This document shows, one piece after another, positions 57,853 to 64,000 of a stretch of DNA of 64,000 bases. Numbering within the stretch: position 1 is the first letter of the stretch; each line of letters starts with the position of its first letter. The notes beneath the pieces are model-generated. The model was not told the origin of the DNA, did no database searches, and was given only the letters and a program-made list of their open reading frames with translations. The stretch comes from Flavobacterium flabelliforme (GTDB lineage Bacteria > Bacteroidota > Bacteroidia > Flavobacteriales > Flavobacteriaceae), in contig NZ_JAGFBU010000001.1 of the NCBI RefSeq assembly GCF_017948675.1, positions 310,001 to 374,000 on the forward strand, read 5' to 3'. Both the position numbers and the translations under genes were made by a program.

Positions 57853-58221
57853 CTATTTAAGTTCAACCTCAGCTCCAGCTTCTTCTAAAGATTTTTTAAG
57901 ACCTTCAGCCTCTTCTTTAGTTACACCTTCTTTAACTGTACTTGGTGCGCTATCAACTACATCTTTAGCTTCTTTCAAACCTAAACCTGTAAGTTCTTTA
58001 ACTAATTTCACAACAGCTAATTTAGAAGCACCAGCTGCTTTTAATACTACTGTAAACTCAGTTTGAACATCTTCAGCAGCAGCTTCACCACCACCTGAAA
58101 CTACTACAGCTGCAGCAGCTGGTTCGATTCCGTACTCATCTTTTAATATTGTTGCTAATTCGTTAACTTCTTTAACTGTAAGGTTAACCAATTGTTCTGC
58201 GAATTGTTTCAAATCTGCCAT
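57853..58221 (-). CDS. rplL: 50S ribosomal protein L7/L12
   Basis: 122 residues. An N-terminal dimerisation helix region ([23 protein letters not shown]), an Ala/Gly-rich hinge ([18 protein letters not shown]) and the C-terminal domain [67 protein letters not shown]. It forms the ribosomal stalk that recruits translation GTPases. It lies 89 bases after rplJ. Confidence 0.97.
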   Translation of the reverse strand: MADLKQFAEQLVNLTVKEVNELATILKDEYGIEPAAAAVVVSGGGEAAAEDVQTEFTVVLKAAGASKLAVVKLVKELTGLGLKEAKDVVDSAPSTVKEGVTKEEAEGLKKSLEEAGAEVELK

Positions 58222-58285
58222 TTTTTCTATCGTTTTAAAATGATTTGTAAAAATATAATTTATTTATTGTGCGCTTTTTTAAATA

Positions 58286-58308
58286 AAATTAGAGTAGAAC
58301 TCTATTTT
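58286..58308 (-). other. Hairpin between rplJ and rplL
   Basis: TAGAGT and ACTCTA (58290-58295, 58299-58304) pair around three bases, flanked by A/T runs. A weak intra-operon attenuator or processing site is possible. Confidence 0.45.
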
Positions 58309-58310
58309 TA

Positions 58311-58823
58311 TTATGCTTCCACTTCTTCTGAAGCCTCTTCGCCTTTTGCGAATTGGTTTTGAAGTGCAGAAATAACTCTTTGAGCTGGTGATTGCAATAA
58401 TCCAATGATTTCGCCGATAAGCTCTTCTTTAGATTTAATAGTTGCTAATGCATCTAATTGATCATCTCCAATGTAAACTTCAGCATTAATATAAGCTCCC
58501 TTCAATACAGGTTTAGCCGATTTTTTGCGGAAATCTTTGATTATTTTTCCAGGTGCGTTAGCAACATCTGAAATAAAGATAGCGCTACTTCCAGTTAATA
58601 CTGATGGTAAATCACCATAATCATTATCAGAAGCTTCCATTGCTTTTGCAAGCAAAGTATTCTTAACAACCTCTAATTTTATACCTGCTTTAAAACAAGC
58701 TCTTCTTAAGCTTGAAGTAGCCTCTGCATTAAGTCCAGAAATATCAGATACATAAATAATATTTGTACCGGCTAACTGTGCAGTTAAATCTTCAATCGCG
58801 ATTGATTTTTCTTCTCTAGTCAT
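58311..58823 (-). CDS. rplJ: 50S ribosomal protein L10
   Basis: 170 residues. The L10 signature EEKSIAIEDLTAQLAGTNIIYVSDISGLNAEATSSLRRACFKAGIKLEVVKNTLLAKAM is at the N-terminus, and the C-terminal helix that binds L7/L12 is rich in Glu/Ala. In most bacteria L10(L12)4 represses its own operon. It is 22 bases after rplA. Confidence 0.97.
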   Translation of the reverse strand: MTREEKSIAIEDLTAQLAGTNIIYVSDISGLNAEATSSLRRACFKAGIKLEVVKNTLLAKAMEASDNDYGDLPSVLTGSSAIFISDVANAPGKIIKDFRKKSAKPVLKGAYINAEVYIGDDQLDALATIKSKEELIGEIIGLLQSPAQRVISALQNQFAKGEEASEEVEA

Positions 58824-58845
58824 ACTAAAAATTTTTAACTACCAA

Positions 58846-59535
58846 TTATACTGCTTTAGGATCCAATGCAATTGCAGGACTCATCGTGCTAGTTAGGTAA
58901 ATACTTTTGATGTAAGTTCCTTTAGCCGCAGTTGGTTTAAGTTTGATTAATGTTTGAATAATTTCGTGAGCATTGTCAATAATTTGTTCAGCCCCAAAAG
59001 AAACTTTCCCAATTCCTGCATGCACAATACCAGTTTTATCAACTTTGAAATCGATTTTACCAGCTTTAACCTCTGCAACAGCTTTTGCAACATCCATAGT
59101 TACAGTACCTGTTTTAGGGTTAGGCATTAAACCTCTAGGTCCTAAAATACGACCTAATGGACCTAATTTACCCATAACAGAAGGCATAGTGATGATAACA
59201 TCAACATCTGTCCAACCGTCTTTAATTTTTTGTAAATAGTCATCAAGACCAACAAAGTCAGCTCCAGCAGCCAAAGCTTCCGCTTCCTTATCTGGAGTAA
59301 CTAATGCCAATACTTTAACATCTTTACCAGTTCCGTGAGGTAATGTTACCACACCTCTTACCATTTGATTCGCTTTTCTTGGATCTACACCCAAACGAAC
59401 TGCGATATCAACAGACTCATCAAATTTTGCAGAAGCAACTACTTTTATTAATGCCGCAGCATCTTTAAGAGAGTATAATTTGTTCTTTTCAATTTTTGAA
59501 GCAGCCTCTTTTTGCTTTTTTGTCAATTTTGCCAT
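58846..59535 (-). CDS. rplA: 50S ribosomal protein L1
   Basis: 229 residues with the L1 motifs [35 protein letters not shown] and [26 protein letters not shown]. It forms the L1 stalk at the ribosomal E site and is often an operon autoregulator. It is 13 bases after rplK. Confidence 0.97.
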   Translation of the reverse strand: MAKLTKKQKEAASKIEKNKLYSLKDAAALIKVVASAKFDESVDIAVRLGVDPRKANQMVRGVVTLPHGTGKDVKVLALVTPDKEAEALAAGADFVGLDDYLQKIKDGWTDVDVIITMPSVMGKLGPLGRILGPRGLMPNPKTGTVTMDVAKAVAEVKAGKIDFKVDKTGIVHAGIGKVSFGAEQIIDNAHEIIQTLIKLKPTAAKGTYIKSIYLTSTMSPAIALDPKAV

Positions 59536-59548
59536 GTCTTTCTCTTAA

Positions 59549-59986
59549 TTAAAAAGGAGCTTCTCCTGATACAGTTATACCCATAGATCTAGCTGTTCCA
59601 GCAATCATGCTCATAGCAGATTCGATTGTGAATGCATTTAAATCTACCATTTTATCTTCAGCAATTGCTTTGATAACATCCCAAGTAACGCTAGCTACTT
59701 TTTTACGATTTGGCTCACCAGATCCAGACTTTAGCTTTGCAGCTTCCATTAACTGGACTGCCGCTGGAGGAGTTTTTACAACAAAATCAAATGATTTGTC
59801 TTTATACACAGTAATTTGTACTGGGCATATTTTGCCGGCTTTATCTTGTGTTCTAGCATTAAATTGCTTACAGAACTCCATGATGTTCACACCAGCAGCT
59901 CCTAAAGCAGGTCCAACCGGTGGCGACGGGTTCGCAGCACCTCCCTTAACTTGTAGTTTAACTACCTTACTAATTTCTTTAGCCAT
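59549..59986 (-). CDS. rplK: 50S ribosomal protein L11
   Basis: 145 residues. The N-terminal motif [34 protein letters not shown] and the C-terminal [10 protein letters not shown] are typical. It binds the GTPase-associated centre of 23S rRNA. It lies 68 bases after nusG, the first ribosomal gene of the block. Confidence 0.97.
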   Translation of the reverse strand: MAKEISKVVKLQVKGGAANPSPPVGPALGAAGVNIMEFCKQFNARTQDKAGKICPVQITVYKDKSFDFVVKTPPAAVQLMEAAKLKSGSGEPNRKKVASVTWDVIKAIAEDKMVDLNAFTIESAMSMIAGTARSMGITVSGEAPF

Positions 59987-60054
59987 TTTTTAAAAAATTT
60001 AACACTGCAATCATTGGAAGCGATTGCGATGGATATTATAGATGTAACAAAAAA

Positions 60055-60606
60055 TTATACTTTTTCAACTTGCATAAAACTCAACTCCAATGGTGTTTTT
60101 CTTCCGAAAATCTTAACCATTACTTCCAGTTTACGCTTCTCTTCATTAATTTTTTCAACAGTTCCGTTAAATCCATTAAAAGGTCCATCAACAACCTTAA
60201 TAGTTTCTCCAACGTTGAAAGGAATAGAACGAGTATCTGTATTAACAGCTAATTCATCTACCTTACCTAACATTCTGTTTACTTCTGAAATTCTCAAAGG
60301 AACAGGCTCACCACCCTTAATTTCCCCTAAAAAACCAATAACACTTGTTATAGACTTAATAATATGAGGTATTTCTCCAACAAGATTAGCCTCGATCATA
60401 ACATAACCAGGGAAATAAACCTTGTCTTTGATTATTTTTTTTCCTTCTTTTACGGTAACCACTTTCTCAGTAGGAACTAAAACTTGCGAAACATAATCAG
60501 TCATTTCTAATCTTGCGATCTCAGTCTCAATATATGCTTTTACTTTATTTTCTTGTCCACTTACTGCTCTAACGACATACCACTTTTTAACATTATTATC
60601 TGCCAT
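60055..60606 (-). CDS. nusG: Transcription antitermination/elongation factor NusG
   Basis: 183 residues. The NGN domain starts KKWYVVRAVSGQENKVKAYIETEI, with FPGYVMIEAN in the middle, followed by a C-terminal KOW domain (VGETIKVVDGPFNGFNGTVEKINEEKRKLEVMVKIFGRKTPLEL). It binds RNA polymerase and couples to Rho or the ribosome. It follows secE by 11 bases, the usual secE-nusG pair. Confidence 0.96.
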   Translation of the reverse strand: MADNNVKKWYVVRAVSGQENKVKAYIETEIARLEMTDYVSQVLVPTEKVVTVKEGKKIIKDKVYFPGYVMIEANLVGEIPHIIKSITSVIGFLGEIKGGEPVPLRISEVNRMLGKVDELAVNTDTRSIPFNVGETIKVVDGPFNGFNGTVEKINEEKRKLEVMVKIFGRKTPLELSFMQVEKV

Positions 60607-60617
60607 AACAAAAAAAT

Positions 60618-60815
60618 TTAAGCTTTTATCCAGTTAAAAAATCCAGCTAAAGCTTTTGCGAAAATTTCATCAACTCCCCAAGTTGCCAAGGCGAATAATA
60701 CTGAAAAAACGGCAACAACAATCGTTAGACGTTGCACCTCAGGCCATTCTGGCCAAGTTACATTTGACTTTAATTCCTCAAATGCTTCCGATATATAATT
60801 TACAACTTTTGTCAT
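60618..60815 (-). CDS. secE: Preprotein translocase subunit SecE
   Basis: 65 residues, the short single-helix form. EAFEELKSNVTWPEWPEVQR is the conserved amphipathic helix with the VxWPxxxE motif, followed by one transmembrane segment (LTIVVAVFSVLFALATWGVDEIF). It is part of the SecYEG channel. It begins 16 bases after tRNA-Trp. Confidence 0.95.
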   Translation of the reverse strand: MTKVVNYISEAFEELKSNVTWPEWPEVQRLTIVVAVFSVLFALATWGVDEIFAKALAGFFNWIKA

Positions 60816-60831
60816 TATGATTAGTTTTTTG

Positions 60832-60902
60832 CACGGGCGGAGGGATTCGAACCCCCATCAACGGTTTTGGAGACCGCTATTCTACCCTTGAACTACGCCC
60901 GT
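60832..60902 (-). tRNA. tRNA-Trp (CCA)
   Basis: On the minus strand a cloverleaf with acceptor ACGGGCG/CGCCCGT, discriminator G and the anticodon loop CTCCAAA gives anticodon CCA. The T-arm contains GGTTCGAATCC-type sequence. The 3' CCA is not encoded. Confidence 0.95.
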
Positions 60903-60908
60903 ATGTTA

Positions 60909-60948
60909 AAAGCCAGTTAGATTTCAGTTAAGAAAATTAACTGGCTTT
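60909..60948 (-). terminator. Hairpin between tuf and tRNA-Trp
   Basis: AAAGCCAGTTA (60909-60919) and TAACTGGCTTT (60938-60948) pair around an 18-base loop. The transcript continues TTTTAAC, a weak T-run, so partial termination or processing is likely. Confidence 0.55.
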
Positions 60949-60963
60949 ATATAATTTTTAGGA

Positions 60964-62151
60964 TTAACCTACAATTTCAGTTACTTGACCAGCACCTACT
61001 GTTCTACCACCTTCACGGATAGCGAAACGTAAACCAACGCTCATTGCGATTGGGCTTAATAAAGCTACATTGATAGTTAAGTTGTCTCCTGGCATTACCA
61101 TTTCAACACCTTCTGGAAGAGTAATAACTCCTGTAACGTCAGTTGTACGTACGTAGAACTGTGGACGGTAGTTATTATGGAATGGAGTATGACGTCCACC
61201 TTCTTCTTTTTTCAAGATATAAACCTCAGCTTTGAAAGTAGCGTGTGGTTTTACTGATCCTGGCTTAATGATAACCATTCCTCTTTTGATAGATTCTTTA
61301 TCAACACCTCTTAACAATAAACCTACGTTATCTCCAGCTTCACCTCTATCAAGGATTTTACGGAACATCTCAACTCCTGTAATAGTAGAAGTTAATTTTT
61401 CAGCCCCCATACCAATGATTTCAACAGCATCACCTGTATTAGCAATACCAGTTTCGATACGACCTGTAGCAACAGTTCCACGACCAGTAATTGTAAATAC
61501 GTCCTCAACTGGCATCAAGAAAGGCTTTTCAGTATCTCTGATTGGCTCTTCGATCCAAGCATCAACAGCTGCCATCAATTCAAGAATTTTAGGTACCCAA
61601 GTTGGATCATTATTCAATCCTCCTAAAGCAGAACCTTGGATTACTGGACAGTTATCACCATCATATTCATAGAAAGACAATAAGTCTCTAATTTCCATTT
61701 CAACTAACTCTAACAACTCAGCGTCATCAACCATATCCACTTTATTCATGAATACAACCATTCTAGGAATACCAACTTGGCGACCTAAAAGGATATGCTC
61801 ACGAGTTTGAGGCATTGGTCCATCAGTTGCAGCTACCACAAGAATAGCACCATCCATTTGAGCAGCACCAGTAACCATGTTTTTTACGTAATCCGCGTGA
61901 CCTGGACAGTCAACGTGAGCGTAATGACGATTAGCAGTTTCATATTCAACGTGAGATGTATTAATTGTAATACCTCTTTCTTTTTCTTCAGGAGCATTAT
62001 CAATTTGATCAAATGATCTTGCTTGACAGTAACCAGCATCAGATAATACTTTTGTGATTGCTGCTGTTAAAGTAGTTTTACCGTGATCTACGTGTCCGAT
62101 CGTACCAATATTTAAGTGTGGTTTCGAACGGTTAAAGGTTTCTTTTGCCAT
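60964..62151 (-). CDS. tuf: Elongation factor Tu
   Basis: 395 residues. GTPase motifs: GHVDHGKT (G1), [12 protein letters not shown] (G3) and NKVDMVDD (G4), followed by the beta-barrel domains II and III ([35 protein letters not shown]). It carries aminoacyl-tRNA to the ribosome. It is preceded at 53 bases by tRNA-Thr and followed by tRNA-Trp, which suggests a tRNA-tuf-tRNA transcript. Confidence 0.98.
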   Translation of the reverse strand: MAKETFNRSKPHLNIGTIGHVDHGKTTLTAAITKVLSDAGYCQARSFDQIDNAPEEKERGITINTSHVEYETANRHYAHVDCPGHADYVKNMVTGAAQMDGAILVVAATDGPMPQTREHILLGRQVGIPRMVVFMNKVDMVDDAELLELVEMEIRDLLSFYEYDGDNCPVIQGSALGGLNNDPTWVPKILELMAAVDAWIEEPIRDTEKPFLMPVEDVFTITGRGTVATGRIETGIANTGDAVEIIGMGAEKLTSTITGVEMFRKILDRGEAGDNVGLLLRGVDKESIKRGMVIIKPGSVKPHATFKAEVYILKKEEGGRHTPFHNNYRPQFYVRTTDVTGVITLPEGVEMVMPGDNLTINVALLSPIAMSVGLRFAIREGGRTVGAGQVTEIVG

Positions 62152-62204
62152 TTTACTTAATTTTTAATCTTGTTATATATTAATTTTTATTTCTTACTTA
62201 CTTG

Positions 62205-62276
62205 AGCCAACTACGGGAATTGAACCCGTGACCTCTTCCTTACCAAGGAAGCACTCTACCTCTGAGCTAAGTCGGC
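62205..62276 (-). tRNA. tRNA-Thr (GGT)
   Basis: Acceptor GCCGACT pairs with AGTTGGC (one G-U), discriminator T. The anticodon stem CTTCC/GGAAG encloses TTGGTAA, giving anticodon GGT. The T-arm is intact (plus-strand ggaattgaaccc). CCA is not encoded. Confidence 0.95.
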
Positions 62277-62458
62277 AGAGAATGATGTTATGGTTTTAAA
62301 CAATCAATTGTTTTACCAATTGAAATCTTTCCACACACTCTTATTCGGATTAACTCCCAAAAGGTCGTTGATCCTGCACCGAAGTTTTCGGTGCTCAAAC
62401 TTTTAAATCAAATTTACTAGAAAGAAAACTTTCGGATAAATCATTATTTAAAAGATTG
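62277..62458 (-). other. Spacer between tRNA genes with GC-richer structured patch
   Basis: A 182-base stretch. GCACCGAA (62376-62383) and TTCGGTGC (62387-62394) form a perfect 8-bp hairpin. CAATTG occurs twice (62305-62310, 62317-62322). The segment 62325-62396 is clearly richer in G/C than nearby intergenic DNA but shows no tRNA cloverleaf and no open frame. Confidence 0.5.
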
Positions 62459-62539
62459 TGGGGAGAGCAGGATTCGAACCTGCGAAGTTTACACAGCAGA
62501 TTTACAGTCTGCCCTCGTTGGCCGCTTGAGTATCTCCCC
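62459..62539 (-). tRNA. tRNA-Tyr (GTA)
   Basis: Acceptor GGGGAGA pairs with TCTCCCC, discriminator A. The anticodon stem GCAGA/TCTGC encloses CTGTAAA, giving GTA. The long variable arm marks a class II tRNA. CCA is not encoded. Confidence 0.95.
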
Positions 62540-62591
62540 TTTTTCTTATCAATAAAACCATGAACATTTTCCAATCGTATTGGAAATTTAG

Positions 62592-62665
62592 AGCCGGCGG
62601 AGGGACTCGAACCCACGACCTGCTGATTACAAATCAGCTGCTCTAGCCAACTGAGCTACGCTGGC
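62592..62665 (-). tRNA. tRNA-Thr (TGT)
   Basis: The anticodon stem GCTGA/TCAGC encloses TTTGTAA, giving TGT. Acceptor GCCAGCG against CGCCGGC pairs except for an A-C mismatch at position 4-69. Discriminator T. CCA is not encoded. Confidence 0.93.
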
Positions 62666-62673
62666 AATATCAA

Positions 62674-62702
62674 TAAAAAAAGTCCGCTATTTCTAACGGA
62701 CT
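62674..62702 (-). terminator. Terminator after hpf, overlapping the tRNA promoter start site
   Basis: AGTCCG (62681-62686) and CGGACT (62697-62702) pair; the minus-strand stem is followed by a run of T (A-run at 62675-62680). The expected start of the tRNA transcript lies in the same bases. Confidence 0.7.
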
Positions 62703-62703
62703 G

Positions 62704-62733
62704 CAAATGTAGAGATTTTATCTATGAATCAAA
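62704..62733 (-). promoter_or_regulatory. Promoter of the tRNA-tuf unit
   Basis: The minus strand reads TTTG (62730-62733), 18 bases, then TACATTTG (62704-62711): both elements match exactly. Confidence 0.7.
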
Positions 62734-62756
62734 ACATTTTTTTAAAAAAATTTATA

Positions 62757-63059
62757 TTAAATATGAGAACTTATCTTTTCTTTTCTTTTTACTAACAATC
62801 TCTCTAACGATTCTGAGGAAAGTTCTATAGCTTCTTCAAATGTTTTACATTGTTTTTTTACCAGAAAATCATCACCAGGAACATTAATTTTTATCTCTGC
62901 AATCTTATTCTCCTTGTCACTTGTGTTTTCAACTTTTAAAAAAACATCGGCAGAAACGACTTTGTCATAATACTTTTCAAGTTTATCTAATCTATCTTGA
63001 ACAAAATCTACTAGCTTTTTGTCAACTGTAAAGTTAACTGCATGAACACTTACCTTCAT
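62757..63059 (-). CDS. hpf: Ribosome hibernation promoting factor (short HPF/RaiA family)
   Basis: 100 residues: KVSVHAVNFTVDKKLVDFVQDRLDKLEKYYDKVVSADVFLKVEN is the S30AE fold, with later AEIKINVPGDDFLVKKQCKTFEEAIELSSESLERLLVKRKEK. It is the short form without the dimerising C-terminal domain. It binds the 30S subunit to silence ribosomes in stationary phase. It is 34 bases after xerC and probably co-transcribed. Confidence 0.92.
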   Translation of the reverse strand: MKVSVHAVNFTVDKKLVDFVQDRLDKLEKYYDKVVSADVFLKVENTSDKENKIAEIKINVPGDDFLVKKQCKTFEEAIELSSESLERLLVKRKEKISSHI

Positions 63060-63093
63060 AATTTTCTTTTTTAATTATTAATCATTCTCAAAA

Positions 63094-63990
63094 TCACTTT
63101 CGTCCACGAGGATGAGCATCTCTATGCACACTTTTAAGCCCCGCTAAACTATTATGTGTATAGACTTGGGTAGAAGCAAGGCTAGAATGCCCTAACAACT
63201 CTTTAACTGAATTCAAATCTGCACCATTATTAAGTAAATGCGTCGCAAAAGTATGTCTGAGTATATGCGGGCTTTTTTTTACCTTTTCTGATACAGTACT
63301 AAAGTAAGTATTTATTAATCGATACACAAAAGTTTCATTCAATTTTAACCCTTTTTTATTGAGAAAAAAATAATCGTCATCTACAATTACAGACAAACCA
63401 ATCCTTTCCTTTAAATATAACGAAAACTGACCCAGAACTACAGGCAAAATAGGAATTAGACGTTCTTTATTTCGTTTTCCTAACACCTTAATCAAAGCAT
63501 TGGAAAGATCAACACTTTCAATCTTTAATTGAATTAGTTCTGCCCTTCGGATACCTGTTGTATAAAACAAATCAATTATCAATTTATCTCTAACCTCTTC
63601 AAAACCACTTCCGTTTTGCATTTGATTTAAAACAGCATCTACTTCGTTTTCAGAAAATGGAATTTGAATATTTTTAGAAACTTTTAGCGCCTTATGTTTG
63701 ACTAACGGACTAAGCGGAATTTGTTTTATCTTCAATAAAAACTTGTAATAAGCTTTTAAAGAAGCCATTTTTCTATTTACAGAACCATTGGTGACTCCTT
63801 CATCAACTAACGAAATAATCCAATTTCGTATGTCATTGTAATCGACATGATCTATATTTTCTTGATTATAATTAACTTTGCTAAAAGACTGAAAAGAACT
63901 AATATCAGCACAATAAGCCATTAAAGTATGAGGTGAATACTTTTTCTCGAACTGTAGATAATCCCGAAATGCATCTTGATTTGTAGCCAT
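63094..63990 (-). CDS. xerC: Tyrosine recombinase XerC-type
   Basis: 298 residues with the full tyrosine-recombinase set: Arg148 (TGIRRAEL), Lys172 (GKRNKER), His242 and Arg245 (PHILRHTFATHLL), His268 (LLGHSS) and nucleophile Tyr277 (TQVYTH). The N-terminal SAM-like core-binding domain is present. The length and the hpf/tuf context fit the housekeeping Xer recombinase that resolves chromosome dimers at dif, rather than a mobile-element integrase. The start at 63990 is near the window end, but the frame looks complete. Confidence 0.92.
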   Translation of the reverse strand: MATNQDAFRDYLQFEKKYSPHTLMAYCADISSFQSFSKVNYNQENIDHVDYNDIRNWIISLVDEGVTNGSVNRKMASLKAYYKFLLKIKQIPLSPLVKHKALKVSKNIQIPFSENEVDAVLNQMQNGSGFEEVRDKLIIDLFYTTGIRRAELIQLKIESVDLSNALIKVLGKRNKERLIPILPVVLGQFSLYLKERIGLSVIVDDDYFFLNKKGLKLNETFVYRLINTYFSTVSEKVKKSPHILRHTFATHLLNNGADLNSVKELLGHSSLASTQVYTHNSLAGLKSVHRDAHPRGRK

Positions 63991-64000
63991 AAAAAAACCG

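Noticed and set aside
62325-62396. Degenerate tRNA-Gly in the tRNA spacer
   Set aside because: No T-arm consensus, no anticodon stem and no acceptor pairing could be drawn on either strand.
62395-62616. Minus-strand open frame across the tRNA-Tyr region
   Set aside because: It covers a complete tRNA gene and its spacer; the sequence is explained by the tRNA.
63094-63990. Tyrosine recombinase next to tRNA genes as an integrative element
   Set aside because: It is a full-length XerC-type enzyme in the conserved xerC-hpf-tRNA-tuf order; no direct repeat of a tRNA end or cargo genes are visible.

Overview
The window is a stretch of chromosome from a Bacteroidota bacterium, most likely a Flavobacterium or close relative (family Flavobacteriaceae). 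The DNA is visibly AT-rich and start codons lack clear Shine-Dalgarno sequences. Many genes are preceded by the Bacteroidota -7 promoter element TAnnTTTG, and one giant exported protein ends in a type IX secretion (T9SS) type A sorting domain. The RNA polymerase genes also look flavobacterial. Nearly all of the window is core genome; no insertion sequence, prophage, rRNA operon or CRISPR array is visible.

Layout. 1-6065: a 5'-truncated RsmI-family methyltransferase, a methionine-type aminotransferase, a dienoyl-CoA-reductase-like SDR, then on the minus strand a receiver-like protein, YceI, a pirin and a Crp/Fnr regulator, followed by uridine kinase. 6066-10115: FtsB/DivIC-like protein and both subunits of methylmalonyl-CoA mutase. 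10188-15814: cell-envelope genes (lysozyme-like protein, DUF2279 protein, MltG), DapF, a GNAT acetyltransferase and an HtrA/DegP protease. 15947-28760: an accessory surface locus on the minus strand. It is an apparent four-gene operon made of a secreted protein with a phage tail-collar domain, a 2824-residue LamG/T9SS giant, a 301-residue secreted protein sharing a module with the giant, and a small lipoprotein. A TPR/transmembrane/HTH regulator follows. 29306-36285: an N-terminally extended GAPDH, an amino-acid permease, a CDGSH Fe-S protein, a TlpA-like thioredoxin, a PNPOx-like protein and a LysM/NlpC-P60 hydrolase. 36910-42231: two unrelated aconitases side by side. 42599-48427: PAS protein, MoxR ATPase, SurA-type chaperone, release factor 3 and a small secreted protein. 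48839-63990: the transcription/translation block on the minus strand: xerC, hpf, tRNA-Thr, tRNA-Tyr, tRNA-Thr, tuf, tRNA-Trp, secE, nusG, rplK, rplA, rplJ, rplL, rpoB, rpoC and a DUF3467 gene.

How they fit together. The last block is the conserved tuf-secE-nusG-rplKAJL-rpoBC cluster, with tRNAs transcribed on the same strand. The metabolic genes point to aerobic growth using the TCA cycle, propionate/methylmalonyl-CoA metabolism and fatty-acid oxidation. The most distinctive region is 15947-28760. A tail-collar protein, a giant multi-LamG T9SS protein and two smaller exported partners seem to be expressed from one promoter that carries several symmetric candidate operator sites. I read it as a possible cell-surface assembly of unknown function. 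Terminators and promoters often overlap or abut start codons in this window, and these cases are listed as separate findings.
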